Positions 11,165 to 24,700 of a DNA stretch of 64,000 nucleotides are shown piece by piece; position 1 is the first letter of the stretch, and each line of letters opens with the position of its first letter. Source of the stretch: Themeda triandra (lineage: Eukaryota > Streptophyta > Magnoliopsida > Poales > Poaceae); the NCBI GenBank assembly GCA_018135685.1, contig JAENPR010000385.1, positions 434,001-498,000 of the forward strand, read 5' to 3'. Below the pieces are notes generated by a model. The model was not told the DNA's origin. It did not search any database and saw only the letters and a list, made by a program, of their open reading frames with translations. The position numbers were made by a program, and so were the translations under genes.

Positions 11165-12567
11165 TGTTGGTATTTCTTAACGTATGCAGAGAATCCGCAA
11201 GCGTACGGAAGTACCGTTGTAGCCTTCACTCGGAAGTATTCACGGTATCATATTTTCCACAGGGAACTCGGAAGTACCGTTGTAGCCTTCATATTTTCCA
11301 CAACACAAGGGTAGAGATAGAAAGGTGGGTAGAGATGGATTCCTATAGCTTTTGGGTCCTAAGCATAGCGTTGCAATACTTCTACATGCTCACTTCGGGC
11401 GCCGAGTCTGCCAGGCGATGCCAGCCTGTAGCTCTACGCCGCACCCGGACGTGGGGGAATGCTAAGGACGGACAGGGCTGTCACCACCTGCCGCCATCCC
11501 CTCAACCATGGAGTGCGAGGCAAACGAAGGCAGCCTCTAGCCTAGACACCACGTCTACGCTAGCGACTAATACTCTAGCGTCGATCAGGGTGATCCGTCT
11601 TTATCAGGGACCCTCTACTAGAGCATCCGCCATGAGGACGGACAACGAACCCATGAACAAGCTTGGTAAAGCTGAACAAAACAAAAGACACAAAAGACTA
11701 AAAGAAACACGAATACTTACTTAGCCAAGATAACGTTAGGGAGCCGAGTAGGATATCCGTAGAGGTACAAGGTTGGGGAGGCGTCGACAATCCCGGTGAC
11801 TCCCCGCTCTCATGCCTCACATCTCTCTTTCTTCTCTAGCTAGCTACTAGGGAATAGCCCCTTTGGAGTGGCGCTCTACTCTAATAATCTTGTGGCTCTT
11901 TTCTCCCTTCAATTGTTGATGGAAATGAGAGGGGAATGACCCTCCTTTTATAGGTGGAGATGATGGGGTCTTTGCATATTTGCTCCTCATTATTACCCCC
12001 AAACCGACCTCCTCCACCGTCCTAGCATTAAACATACCGCGATCCCGCACCGCCATAGTGATTGGGCTGTCGGCATGGGCCACCAGGACGAAACTGGGCC
12101 GGTTTGGCCACTTGGCTGGCGCGGCCGCGCCCTGGGCGCGCGCATCCTGGGGAGCTCAGTTGAGGCCCATCTTTTGCAGGCACATGGGCCTCGTCATAAG
12201 CTTTCCAACGCTGGGTGGATCACCCCAATCAGAGTCCGGATGAGTGAGTTATGGCCTGTATACCCGGGCCTACTCCTGCAGCCCAAGAAGGAGTTGGTCT
12301 GGGTTTTGGGCCTCCACTCATTTGGTCCATGTTTGGCATTTTGGCCTATATTTGAGACCCAAAATATTTGGTAAGTGGGCCACCATCTTATTTCATGGTT
12401 TTCTTGTATTTCTTGGCCCGTTTGTGTGCATTTTCGGAGTTGCCTTCCTGCAAGCGACAATCACCGAAACTCGTGGAACATGTTAGTGCAAAGCCCTATT
12501 TATTAAGTTTGGGGTGGATTTTATATTCTTATTGGTGGTATAAAATGTGAGTTAAGGACCGCCAACA
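11165..12567 (-). mobile_element. Solo LTR with perfect 5-bp target duplication
   Basis: The 1,403-bp unit has TGTTGG...CCAACA ends and is flanked on both sides by GTTAC (11160-11164 and 12568-12572). The - strand carries TATAAAAGG at 11944-11952, so the LTR probably reads from right to left. There is no internal coding region. It lies inside the Gypsy solo LTR. Family not assigned. Confidence 0.85.
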
Positions 12568-12915
12568 GTTACCCACGCTACCGATCAACCTAAGCATAGT
12601 AGCTATCTAACCTGCACTAGTAGGACTCATAGGATAGATATATGCAAGTGGTTTCCATAAAATTCCTGTAACGTAAATGCACAACATATATATTGTAATT
12701 ATCAAAAATAGGGGTTATGCACCGGGGCTTGCCTTGGGCAGGCGGGGTGTCAGCAAAGTCAGTCACGGGCGGCTCCGGGAACTCCTCTGGTACGAGAATC
12801 TCCTCCTCGTACTCCTCGACGATTTCCTCGTACTGCTGGTCGCCAACGGTCACGATCTCCGCCCACTCGTTCGCTATATGCATGCAATGATTATGATGCA
12901 ACAATTTAGCATATA

Positions 12916-14214
12916 CTCCCTCCGTGCCAGAAAGAGTGTCGTTCTGGGACGGAGGCGATGTCCCAAATTCGTGTCATTTTAGTGTGGTCCATGCCTATCG
13001 CGTAGCCCCTGTCGCCTCCTCTGCTCGCTGCTCCCACGCCTCCACTACTCTCTGCTCCCTCTAGTCCCCATCTCCTCCACGCCATCACTGATCCTCTTCA
13101 TCTCCTCCATTGGTGACAATGGGCGGCCCCGATCGAGAGTTGCCACCGCGCTGGCTAGGCCGAGCGGACCACGCGCCGGCGACGACAAGCACTCGCGCAG
13201 GAGCAAGCGCCGGCGAGGAGGAGGAGCTCCTTAGATCCGGTCGCCATCGACTTCACTGACCGGAATCCCCTCCCGCGGCGACGCCCGCCATGGAGATTCC
13301 GTGGCTGGCTTCCCCTCGCGCTGCTGGATTCTCCTCCAACGCCCGGCTTCCCCGTCCTCGGCCGTCGCCGACCAAATGCGCCCCGTGCTCGTCCATGGTC
13401 GTCGTCGGGTGGAGCACCTCCCCACGCACCCGTCTTCTGCGCCGACGGCCGCCATGGCCGGACTAGCAGCGGAGATGAGGCGCGCATGCCTAGGCGTGGC
13501 TTGCGACGGAGAGGAGGCGTGCATGCCTGGGCATGGCCGCGGCCGCAGCGGAGCAGAGGCGCGCATGCCTGGGCGGGGCTTGCGCGGTGGAGAGGAGGCG
13601 CACATGCCTGGGCATGGCCGTGGCGGAGAGGAGCACCGCGATCTGGATCTACTAGAATCGAATGACCGAATGAGGAGAGGAGCGCAGCGCAGCTGCCTCG
13701 CTGCGCACGTGTAGCGCGACGGCGGAAGGCGGCACGGTGCGGTGGCGGCCTCGCTATTCCCAGCATCGGCGATGGCTCGAGACGGGGTCGCGAGTGTGGA
13801 GCGCGCGCCCGTGCGAGTTCGGACGCGAGCGATGGCGCTGTGGCAGAGGCGAATCGCGGCGGCTATGGCGGTGGTGGAGCTCCGCTCCGGCGTCCATGGC
13901 GGACGCGCTCAGCGCGCGTGGCAGCGGCTGCTAAGTGCACGAGGGGATGGCGCGGAGCGAGGCAAAGCTTCGCGCGTGCGGGAGAGGGCAGCGGAGGGCA
14001 GGGCAGGCACTCGACGCCGACGAGCTTGGCGGCGGCGCTGCCGTCGCCGCGGCGAAGAAAGGCCCGGAGGAGGAAAGAGAATGGGCGAGAAGGAGAGTGG
14101 AGTGAGCCAGGAGCGAGGTAAAGCCATGCGGGACCACAGAGCAATGATTACAGAATAGGTTCCCTTGGTACCCGTGCCCGTGTCTAAAACGACACTCTTT
14201 TAGGACGGAGGGAG
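12916..14214. mobile_element. Stowaway/mariner-type non-autonomous element with 1.2-kb GC-rich interior
   Basis: The left end CTCCCTCCGTGCCAGAAAGA and the right end TTTAGGACGGAGGGAG are the classic Stowaway terminal repeats, extended by matching AGAGTGTCGTT/AACGACACTCTT. TA is duplicated at 12914-12915 and 14215-14216. At 1,299 bp it is several times longer than a usual Stowaway MITE. The interior is very GC-rich and holds a four-copy minisatellite (about 13476-13620). No mariner transposase is visible. Confidence 0.85.
13476..13620 (+). repeat. Four-copy GC-rich minisatellite in the Stowaway-type element
   Basis: Four imperfect copies of a motif GAGGCGCGCATGCCTGGGC, each followed by a GGCATGGCCG or GGGGCTTGCG variant. 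Spacing is 30-50 bp. It gives Cys/Pro/His-rich frames on both strands, which I treat as by-products. Confidence 0.6.
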
Positions 14215-16363
14215 TATGCAACATCAACCCGTAAAATAAGAACACATATGTAAGCTACTCAGCTAACTCTAATGACTAAGGCAGTAAGTTAACTTTTATC
14301 TTCAGCAAGCAAGATATCATGTTCGTCATATAAGCACTTCATGTTTATAAATCAATACCATGCTTTTATTCATTTTAATTTTAGCGGATATTTTAGCAAC
14401 CTTTCAACAGTCTCATTTAATCTACGATAATTACAGAGAGCACATAATAATACAATGAAGCTACTGCAAAAGTTTCATGATTATATCATTTACCAATATG
14501 CTACAAAAATTACTACAAGAATTAATCTGACAAGGTTAAACATTTGCTACACAATTAAATAGCTCTTATGATTAAGACAGAGATGCATAAACTAATCACA
14601 CCAATAGGTAGATCATGATTTTATAAAGCTAACAAAATTAGTTTCACAATTTTAGACAACTACACAATTATCTACTGAATTTATAAGTTCTAATACGTTT
14701 GATGACTTTTGAGAAGAACGCAAGCAGACGCTCGTATACACTCCATCTAAACTCATGCACGAAGCAGAGACGCAGCTCGCGGACGACACATACGGCGGCG
14801 GCGCGGCTACTCCGGCAAGCCAGCAGCTAAAGGCCTAACGACGGGTGGTCAAGCATCAACAGCTTACAGTGATTCACGTAGAAGTGATGGTCGAATCGAA
14901 GGGGGTCCGAGCAGAGCTGGCCACGCGCGACCCGGAGGGTGCGGCGGCGCTCCACGGCGGCGCGGACGGGTCCGCAACGCCGGGGACGCAGAGATTCAGC
15001 AAGCGTGCGCAGGGCAGCACGAAGGTCTTGGCGAAGCTAATGGTGCAGGCGACTGAGCTTCAGCTAGTTCATACGAGGTCTGCTATCGGTGCAGCCTTAG
15101 CATACCGACATGGCCTTAGGGCAAGCGCAACGGTAGCTACAACTGCGTCCTGCCCCAGCTATCCATGCCTGCAAGCAAATACTAGGGCTACACGTCTCCC
15201 ATCGCGAGCAACAAAAAATGCTCTTTTTGTCAGAGAGTATGGAGGAGCCTTTCAGAGGGATGAGCTGAACAGCAGCGTGGTCCATACACCAATCGACGTC
15301 ATTGAGGCTGCTGCTCCATCTCACAGCGCGTGCCTCCGTCGCTGCTTTAAACTTTTATCAGAGGAGGCCACTGTCTCTTCTGCAGGAGACTCTGACGCAC
15401 TGCGAGGCCACCGTCCGGCTACTTTTTCACGTCCGAGCCTACGTGGCCCTGCAGGGCAGCACGCCACGCTGGTGCGTTGGACATGGCCTTATAGGCCCAG
15501 CGGCAGAACTCCAAATTGGAGCTTGGCCTGGTGCGATTCAAAGAGGAGTGGGGGCGGGCTGCTAGCAGCTAGAGACGCAAGGAAACGAGGCGAGGTGACT
15601 TCATACCGATTTCATGGTCGCGGGTCCGACGACCATAGCGGCAGAGGGAGCAGAGAGGGAACAGGGAAGATCAGGGCTGTTCTTGGCATGGTGCGATTTG
15701 GACGGCAGCGTGGCACTGATGTGGTGATCAGCAAGAACGTACGTGCACAGCGCCATAAATGGCGAAACGACGGCGAGCATGGCCATGTGCGCGCAGCAGC
15801 GGCAGGATGCAGGCGGACGCGATGGCGGCCGCAGCATCACGACGCGAGTAAAGGCAGTAGACTAGTCACGACATAGGACAAGAGCTGGCCGGCAGGGCGA
15901 CGGGCGGGCATGATGTACGGCGACGCAGTGCAGCCGACGACCGTGGCCGCGGCGGATCACAGCGTCGAACGTGAGGAAGGCAGAGGCAACCTGCGGCAGT
16001 AGCATGCAAGCAGGCCGACCGCAATTGACCACGCAAGTTGACGGGCGTGTACTGCCTTTGCTTAGTGGTGTGTGTACGTGAGAGAGTGTGTCTGTGCGTT
16101 TATTATCATTTTCTTTTAGCAAAGTGTATAGCGAATTTACGTAAATTCAAACACGTCGTTAGGATCAAAAACAATATTACACCGCTTTTAACTAAACTTT
16201 CCAGACGTAACTTGCAAATTCTAGCTTTTGTTTGACATTTCCATGAACAATTTTAAGTTACTAGAAATTCCTTTACACATTCATACATGCATTAACACAT
16301 AACATGATGCTCATGACATGATTTAGTGAATTGATTTAGCGCGGTAACACCAAGAGTGTTACA

Positions 16364-16923
16364 TGTACGAACTCTCCGGATTTGTGTAATCATTCTCCCC
16401 TTTGTTGGCAAATGCACTTATCAAGATAGAAGCAAAAGAGTCTGCAACTCCTCCTCAAAACATGCTATGAATGCAATGAAATGCAGAAATACAAAGCTTC
16501 AGGAGTATAGCAATCCAAATACAAAGATGCTCTAGCTAGTGTTGTCAAGTGTATAGCAACAAGCGCATGTCAAAGCCAATGCTCAAACTGATCAAATAAA
16601 ACGGAATATGACAATTAAGCATTTTGACCAATTTTAAGCATTTCTCAAAACAGGGTTCACCATTAAGACTAGCACATAGCAAACATAAGCAGAAAATCAA
16701 CCTTGTGCTATCCCATGTACCCCAAGAGACTACCCCATACATTTGCCTTGTCAAAGGCACACCAGTCCCTTATGCTGGTCTTTGAATTTTGCCACAAGGT
16801 CACGTAGGCACTTGCCTATCCCTTATGTACTCAGATTTTTATTTATTTATTTTATTTTGATGACCATGATAAAGAGTCTTCCATTAATTTTGCCATAAGG
16901 TCACGTAGGTGTCGACCAGTCAA
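16364..16923 (-). other. C1 3' non-coding segment between Gypsy solo LTR and CACTA element
   Basis: Non-coding part of C1. It includes CTCCCCTTTGTTGGCAAATGC (- strand ...CAAAGGGGAG), reminiscent of Sirevirus sequence downstream of pol. It ends with CAA, the target duplication of the CACTA element. Confidence 0.55.
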
Positions 16924-16944
16924 CACTACCACAGCCCAAGCTAG

Positions 16945-17135
16945 CGTCCAACCGAGGGTCGCTAAAAGTATCGAAGTAGCGTTGGTGGGTCGGTCGCTAT
17001 AACTTAGTGACTTATGGTTGGACGCTATATCTTTTTTCATCGTCCGACGGTCGGTCGCTAATTTTGTTTTAGATTACCGTCCTACGGTCGGACGCTATAT
17101 CCTATTAACTGCGTCCACCGGTCGGTCGGTATATT
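16945..17135. repeat. CACTA left subterminal repeats
   Basis: About six copies of 'GTCSRACGGTCGGTCGCTATA' variants, in the forms GGTCGGTCGCTATA and GTCGGACGCTATAT. In CACTA elements such arrays are binding sites for the TnpA protein (family knowledge). Confidence 0.8.
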
Positions 17136-18329
17136 GGATTTGGCCTGCGCGCCAGCGCTTCCTCGATTCGCGCCTATAGTTTGGAGGAATAAAACGTCAT
17201 GGCGGCCTTCATTGACTTACTGGCGCCTAAAATTTTTGAAGAGGCCCACTTGTCAGATGAAATCCCCTCTCAACCTATCTGTCTTTGGAAAACCTAGCCC
17301 ACTCCAACCTTTCTAGCCGCCACCCACACCCCAGTCCATCGCCCCACCCCAGTCCGCCGCCACACCACAGTCCCTGCGACCCGACTCCTCCGTCGCGGCG
17401 CGCGCGACTCCCGCGAGCGGCGCCTCCCAGCGCGGCCCCTCTTCCAGCGCGGCCCCTCTCCCAGCGCGGCCCCGACGACCCACTCCCCTTCTCGCACGGC
17501 GCCCGTCTGCGTCTCGCCCCCGCCCGGCGGCCTTGGCCAGGGCCCTCGCCGTGGCACCCCGGCGGCTCCCCGGACCCGGTGCCCCCACGCAAGGCATCCC
17601 CCACCAGTGACTCTCTAGCAAGTGCGGCCCTCGTCCCTCTCCGGCAAGTGCGGCCCCTGGTCTCCCAGCGACGCGAGCGTGACTACCCGCGCGGCCCCTG
17701 GTGAACAGCCCCTCCAATCCCATGATTCGCGACTCGTTCCCCAAGCCCTCAACTGAGCTGCGAGTTTTTTCACGAATATAGGCAGCAACCCCATATCAGT
17801 AAGTAGACGACCTATGTTTCCTTTTTCTTTTGTTCTCTGTAGCTCAAGATTCATAGAATTTCCCTATGTTGGAAATTTTTTCGTTGTGTGGATGGAGTGT
17901 CTGATGCTTTGGAGTCCCTTTTTAACATTTGGGACTTCTCGATGTACAGGAGAGAGTAGGAGCAGTGAGATTTTGAGATCTAGTTGGTGTCGTCCTGCTG
18001 GAACAAGGAGTCAAGAACCGGTGTCCTGCGAGCAAGCAGCAGTTGTGGGATTCATTGTTGTGCGGTGGGCAACAGGTAGAAGAAGTCATTATTTTTGTGT
18101 GGATTCAAAGCAAGAGGACCAGGTGATGCTCCCTTCCTCTCTCTGGTTTGAATGTGTGTTTATTTTAAGAGCCATTAATTTGTGCTTCCCCAAGTTTGAT
18201 AGATGGATTATATAATTTGGGCAGCTTATTGTTCTTCCGCTCGTAACGATTCATGGATAAGACTTGGATTGATGATGATGCTAGGTACAAAATAATAGCT
18301 TCATAAATAATGAAAGCGCTATATGTAAA
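17136..18329 (+). other. CACTA 5' region upstream of the transposase frame
   Basis: GC-rich, Pro/Arg-encoding sequence at 17280-17700 in all frames, then AT-rich sequence. It is probably leader and promoter of the transposase gene. No domain was recognised. Confidence 0.4.
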
Positions 18330-21300
18330 ATGGCTTTTAACACAATAGTTTCATGTAGGCACGAAAAGGCATATTTGCAAGGAGTGGACAATTTCTTAGG
18401 TTTTGCATTTAGTAACTCAGCTGTTGGTAGCAAGATACTGTGCCCATGTAGAAAGTGTGTCAACTCTTTCTGGAAAGAGGCTAGTGAGGTCCGTGAACAT
18501 TTGATATGTGATGGGTTCCTAAGAGGGTATAGAACATGGAATTTACATGGAGAAGCTACCCCTTGTGTGAATCTTGGAGACTTTGATGGTGATGATGTTG
18601 AGAGTGTGGACGAGTGCAATGAAGACGATGACATATCTGATTTGCTCAGAGACTTAGCTGCTGGCTTAGATGATAGGGGAGATTATGAGGAGGACAGTTC
18701 TGTTCCAGATCCTTGTAAGGAACTTGTTGCCATTCAAAAGTTAGTTGCAGAAAACAGCAAAGAATTGTTCCCTAATTGCAAGAAATATACACAACTTCGA
18801 TTTATTATTAGATTGCTCCACCTCAAACTCCTTGGAGGGTGGTCTGACAAATCTTTCAACCTGCTACTAGAGCTCCTTAATGATGCGTTCCCTGAGGGTT
18901 CAGCACTAGCTAAAACCTTTCATGAGGCTAAGAAATTGGTGAAAACCATAGGAATTGGGTATACTAGTATTCATGCCTGTAAAAACAATTGCATTCTCTA
19001 TTGGAAGGGGAACATAGATTTGGATTCATGTCCAAAGTGTAAGCTTTCACGGTGGAAATCAGTAAGGAAGTCTCTAGATGGGAAACATACATATAGGGTT
19101 CCTATGAAGGTTCTACGCTACTTTCCAATAAAGAAATGTCTCCAAAGGCTGTTTTTGTCCTCAAAAACAGCTAGTCTAACAAGATGGCATGATGAAGGCG
19201 AGAAAAAAGATGGTCTCGCTAAGACACCCCGCAGATTCACCTCTATGGGATGACTTTGATAAGAAACATCCAAAGTTCTACGAAGATAGTCGGAATATCC
19301 GTCTAGCATTCGCCGGCGATGGTTTTAATCCATTTAGAATGCGTAATGTTAGCTACAACATTTGGCCTGGTATCTGTATTCCCTTGAATTTTCCACCTTC
19401 AATGTGCATGAAGCAATCAAATTTCATTTTGTCTTTTCTGATACCTAGTAAGGAGGCTCCAGGTATGGATATGAATCTCTATTGCGAGCCACTTGTTAAT
19501 GTCTTGTTAGATATGATTGAAAATGGTGTTAGAACTTATGATGCTTCGAGGAGAGAGTTCTTCCAATTGCGGGCAGCAATATTGTGGACTATTACCGATT
19601 TCCCTGGTCTAGGGTACGTGTCAGGATCTGTGACATCTGGTGAAGCAACATGTCCTGATTGCCACTTCTTTACAGAATCCTTCAGACTTGGTAATGGTAA
19701 CAAGAATATTTATATGTGCCATCGAAGATTCTTGCATGAAAATCACTGATTTAGGTTTGATGCTGATAAATTTGGTGGTACTGAGTTTAGGACAGCACCT
19801 GTATCACTCACTGGGGAGGAAATTTTGGAGTGCACTAAAGATCTTAGCACTAGTTTTGGCAAAGATCCATCTGGAAAGAAACAAACATGCAAGAGACACC
19901 AGGAAGGTGAACCATTAGTCATTTTCAAGAGAAGATCAGTTTGGTTCAAACTTCCATATTGGAAAGATTTGATGTTACGACATAATTTTGACTTCATGCA
20001 CATAGGCAAAAATGTTTGTGAAAGCTTACTGAACACATTCTTGGGCACCGTTGGAAAATCAAAGGATAATCTGAACTCTCGCTTAGACCTTCAAGAACTA
20101 GGTATTAGAAGTGATCTTCACCCAGTAGAAGTAGAGGACCAATTTTATTTGCCACCTGCACCTTACTCAATGAGTAGTGATGAGATGAAATTGTTTTGCC
20201 AAATACTAAAAGGGGTGAAGTTTCCTAATGGTTATGCATCTAATATAACACATAATGTACATGTGAATGAGAGGAAGGTATTTGGGCTTAAGAGTCATGA
20301 GAGCCACATTATTTTACAAGATTTGCTACCAATTCTTTGTGAGAAAGATATTACCGTAAAGCTTGATCGGTCTTTGCAGTGATTCGAATATGTAATTTCT
20401 TCAAGAAACTTTCTGCTCCTATCATCCGACCAAGTGATATGGATAGTCTACAGCTGAAATAGCTAAAACCTTGAGCCTTCTTGAGACTATATTCCTTCCA
20501 TCTTTTTTTGACACGATGGTACACTTGATGGTACATCTTCCCGCCCAAGCTAAAATAGCTGGTCTAGTCCATTTTCGCAAAGCATGTGGCCCGTAGAGAG
20601 GTAACTATCATAGCATATATTGCAGCTTAGTGAATACAAATGTGTACCTACTACATGTATAACATTTCCAACATGCCTATTATTTATGTGTATGTGTATA
20701 GGTATCTCATGAGATTGAAGGGTTACGTACGTACCAAAAGTCATCCCGAGGGATCAATTATGGAGTGGTCTAATTTCACCGAGTGCCTTACACTTTGTTC
20801 TCGCTACCTACATGGTGACACACAAATTTACCGCCAAATTAGAAATGACCAAGATGATAGTACAACTCCTTTCTTCCGTACCATTGGGCAAGGCTTGACT
20901 GGAAAATGCACATTTAGTATAGACCACAAGACACGGATGCAAGCTCATAGATATGTTTTGTTCAACTATGGCAACATAGTACCATACTTGAAGTAAGTAA
21001 TCCAAATCACTTACATCACATCATCAAGTTTGTAACCAATCTTAAAGTCACATAACCTTTGCAGTAAGCATGCTCAGTACCTTTTCTCTATCGGCATTCG
21101 AAATAAACAGGCGATCAACCGCATGCAGCATGAATCCTTTCATGAATGGTTTAGGTTGCATGTAAGTGAAAGTTAAATTTAGCACTTGATACTGAGACAA
21201 ACAACACATTACTGTAATAATAGTAGTCTGTCATAATCACAGGTGGAAGAAACATGTGAGGAAGCAACAGAGGAGATCAAAATTTTGGCCAAGGGGCCAT

Positions 21301-21799
21301 TGATGAGTGCACGCAAGTACAGCAGCTATAATATTAATGGATCCTGTTTCCACACAAAATCCTATGATGAGGGGAGACCTATTCAAAATAGTGGGGTTCT
21401 TTGTGGTTGCCGAGGCAACATCTTTTGAGGGGTGCAATAACAATGATGGGATAGTAAGAAACATTATCTATTATGGGGTTATTAAGGAGATTCTTGAACT
21501 AAATTATAACCATAGAGGAAGAGTGGTGCTTTTCAAGTGTGATTGGGCTGACAACCATGTTCAAGACAAATGGGTAAAAACTGATGAATTTGGGATCACA
21601 TCTGTTAACTTTAAGCACTTGTTCAATACGGGCGAAAAGATGTGTGATGAGCCTTTCATTCTAGCATCGCAAGCAATTCAAGTGTACTATGTTACTGAGG
21701 ATCATGATTGGTCCGCTGCTGTTTAGTCCAAACCAAGAGATGTGTATGACTTAGATAATTTAGAGAATGAGCACACAGATAATGATACTACATCAGTAT

Positions 21800-24700
21800 T
21801 GTCACAGACCCGACCAATTTACATAAGCATAAGTATGAATATCAACGCCAAGGCGTCGAAGAACACACTTAAGCCCATGTAAACCCGGCAGTCATCCAAA
21901 ATCCTGAAGGATTTTAAACTTTTTCCATTAAGCCAGGAATCATAATAAGTTCAACATTCATCATACATCACACAGATTCACAAATATATTACATCGGAGT
22001 ATATAGTACCATTATTACAAACCATGGTGAAATAAGTTGTGGAAGTCACATACTTAAGTCTTACAAACCACTAGAGTTATTACAGTGCCTTGTCCATGAC
22101 CATGTCCAACCAAAAGCAGCATAAGGGAAGATAGATAAACGACTGTGCCCACAGTCTAGTCATCACCCAAAGCTGGGTAGTAGCAGGTCTCGCAATATCC
22201 ATAAAACATCTCCCCATCTGCAACAACATGGGAATAAAACCCTGAGTACGTGGGGTACTCAGCTAGACTTACCCGTCTAAAACCAGAAAATAAGGACTCT
22301 TATAAGCATATGCAAGGCCATATAGTGGTTTGGCTGACCCTTTCTTGCATAAAAGACTTGAGCTTATATTATCTTTATTAAGTGATCTATACTAGCTTAT
22401 CCACTTAAAGTAATCCCTGCACATACTACGTTTTGCACCTGATCTACAACAACATCAAGTAGAAGTATAAAAGCAATCATCCTTTCACATGGTTGACCAT
22501 AAACAATATCCATAATCCGTCCAGGCATCATAACCCCCTTACCAATTTTCCCGTTTATTGCCCTGTATTGCATGTACTCACATCAAGTTGTCCACTATCC
22601 AGGGACGATGGCGATTATAATCGATTCCTACTCAGCTGAGGGTAAATTTCTCACACAAACCACACAACCCCCGTCGGAGTTGATTAGGTCACTATTCTAC
22701 TATTCGGACCCGGGATTCAATAAATACGGTTGCCCCGGGCTAGCCCAGTTACCAAGTCTCTCCGGTGCGACCGGCCCTTTGGAATTATAAACCGCGCCTG
22801 TGGGCAACACACTCAACTCTATTGAAAACCCAATCCAAATAGAACTACTAAGCTTCAGGGTTCCCATATCAACCACCTAAATGTGAGAAGCTATTCAATC
22901 TTGATTGAGGGCTGGAACAATACAGTGTTCTGCATATTTCCCGTTTGGGTATGTGCCAGATTTCCCATTCGATCCAACCATATCATGTGAAGGTTATTCC
23001 TAACCTCGCGGATGATTCACCAATCAAGCGACTTCTACTGTTTAGTTATACCAGGCTAAGCAATAACGTCCTACACTTAATCAGGGTTGTGTATAAAGTA
23101 GTCAAGGTAGGTAATGCATCAAAGGTATCATTCAACGCCTATAACTTAATGCAACATAAACAATAAGATGACACAAGTGTTTTGGCAAACCATAGGAGAA
23201 ATGCTCCGGGGCTTGCCTTTCTCAAAAGAGCTGGGGTAGTGGTTCGGGCACTCCGGAAGTTCAGCGTCCGAATCCTCCCCGACTGCTACTTGCTCCTCCG
23301 ACTCCTTCTGGGGTTCCACGTCCTGCTCCGCGGTTACCAGTACTTTGGCGTTGTTTAGCGATCCTGTCATGATGCAATGCGTGATTGAGTAACTCATATC
23401 GAATAACTTACTATATGTCAATGATCGATGCATGTGCATAACATAAGTTAATCATAACAAGACAACACGACTATCCAAGACGACATGGACGAACCAAGGC
23501 GCAACCAAGTTACGCTATGGCGCGAATAGACTTCGCCCATGGTCGCTAACCCTCAACCACATGACCAAAGCAAACCATGTTAATGACCAAGACCTGATCC
23601 TAACATGACCATTGATCAAGTATCACATCCCATTCACTACATTTGGAATGAACATCATGATCAAGACATATAAACAAGCATAATTAACCCCTAATTATGA
23701 CATAGGTTACAACAGCAACCCATATTTCGACATGTCCTAAAATCCTGGAAAAATTACAGTAGCAACACCAAGTTGATCATAGCCTACTGTCCAAATTTCA
23801 CCTCATTTGGACCTATGATCAAGGCTACACAAAAATCACAAGTTGGCAACCATTCATGGTCAAATAATGAACCAAAAATAGATTGCATTATGAAACATGT
23901 CAAAAGCCAAATCAGGCTTCACCCGTAACTTCACATGAGTGAAGAACCATCACACAAAATTTACCAAAGTCTAATTCCTCATGAATCAAGCACTATAAAT
24001 TTATTTGCTAGCACACTACTCTAGAACCTCCTAAAGCAACACTAATTCTCATAACAGAACATGAGCATGTTAACACATCATCACAAAGTGTTCTAAATAA
24101 GATGATTTTAGAAACCAGAATCACCATTTTTGGATCAACCAATAATTAGCTATGATTTTCCAAAGAAAAAGTCTAAAACCCTTTTTACCCAAACTTAAAA
24201 TACTTTGTACAGCAAAGTTTCCCCAAAAATTCCCAAATTATTCCACAGCATAAAGCTCATCAAAATATGAATTTAGGAACTTGAATCATTTGATTTGGAC
24301 TTGTACAACTCGAGTTACAAAATTCACAAGGTACATCATGAATTCCCAACCCAAAATGCTATGGGTACCCCGGATTCGTTCCCCACTGTCTCATGCCAAA
24401 CTGCTAGGCGCACCCGAGCGTGTACCCAGCCTGTTCACTGTCCAGTCCAGTCAGCCACAGGACCCGCGGGTGGGGCCCATCTGCCAGCGAGCCAGAGGCA
24501 GGGGAGGTCCCCCGCCGGCGGCGAACTCGCCAGTGGTGAGGCCTCCGGCCTCGGCGTCTGCGCCAGGGCCTTCCCCAGGCCCCGGCGGCTCCGATGGCAC
24601 CCAAGGGGCAACGGCGGCTCACTGGAGCACCCTCGCCGGCGGCCGAAGCGCACGGCGGAGGCGCTGCGACGGCGGCTTCACAGCCCTGCCTCCCCGGCGG

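Larger units (their letters stand above)
10024..16363 (-). mobile_element. Gypsy solo LTR (G2 family), interrupted by two insertions
   Basis: Read on the - strand it starts TGTAACACTCTTGG at 16363 and ends CTGCCACA at 10024. Both ends and much of the interior match the 3' LTR of G2 at 54916-57373, for example the stretch around 14450-14700 against 56260-56500. No gag-pol sequence is present, so it is a solo LTR. The flanking 5-mers TGTAT (10019-10023) and TGTAC (16364-16368) are a near-perfect target duplication. Without its two insertions it is about 3.6 kb, longer than the G2 copy. Frames inside it, such as 14845-15876, are LTR sequence. Confidence 0.8.

Noticed and set aside
13155..13766. 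203-codon frame with HAQAC repeats
   Set aside because: It is generated by the minisatellite in the Stowaway-type element; overlapping frames on the other strand are equally open.
14845..15876. 343-codon + strand frame
   Set aside because: It is antisense within the Gypsy solo LTR, has GC-driven composition, and shows no recognisable domain.
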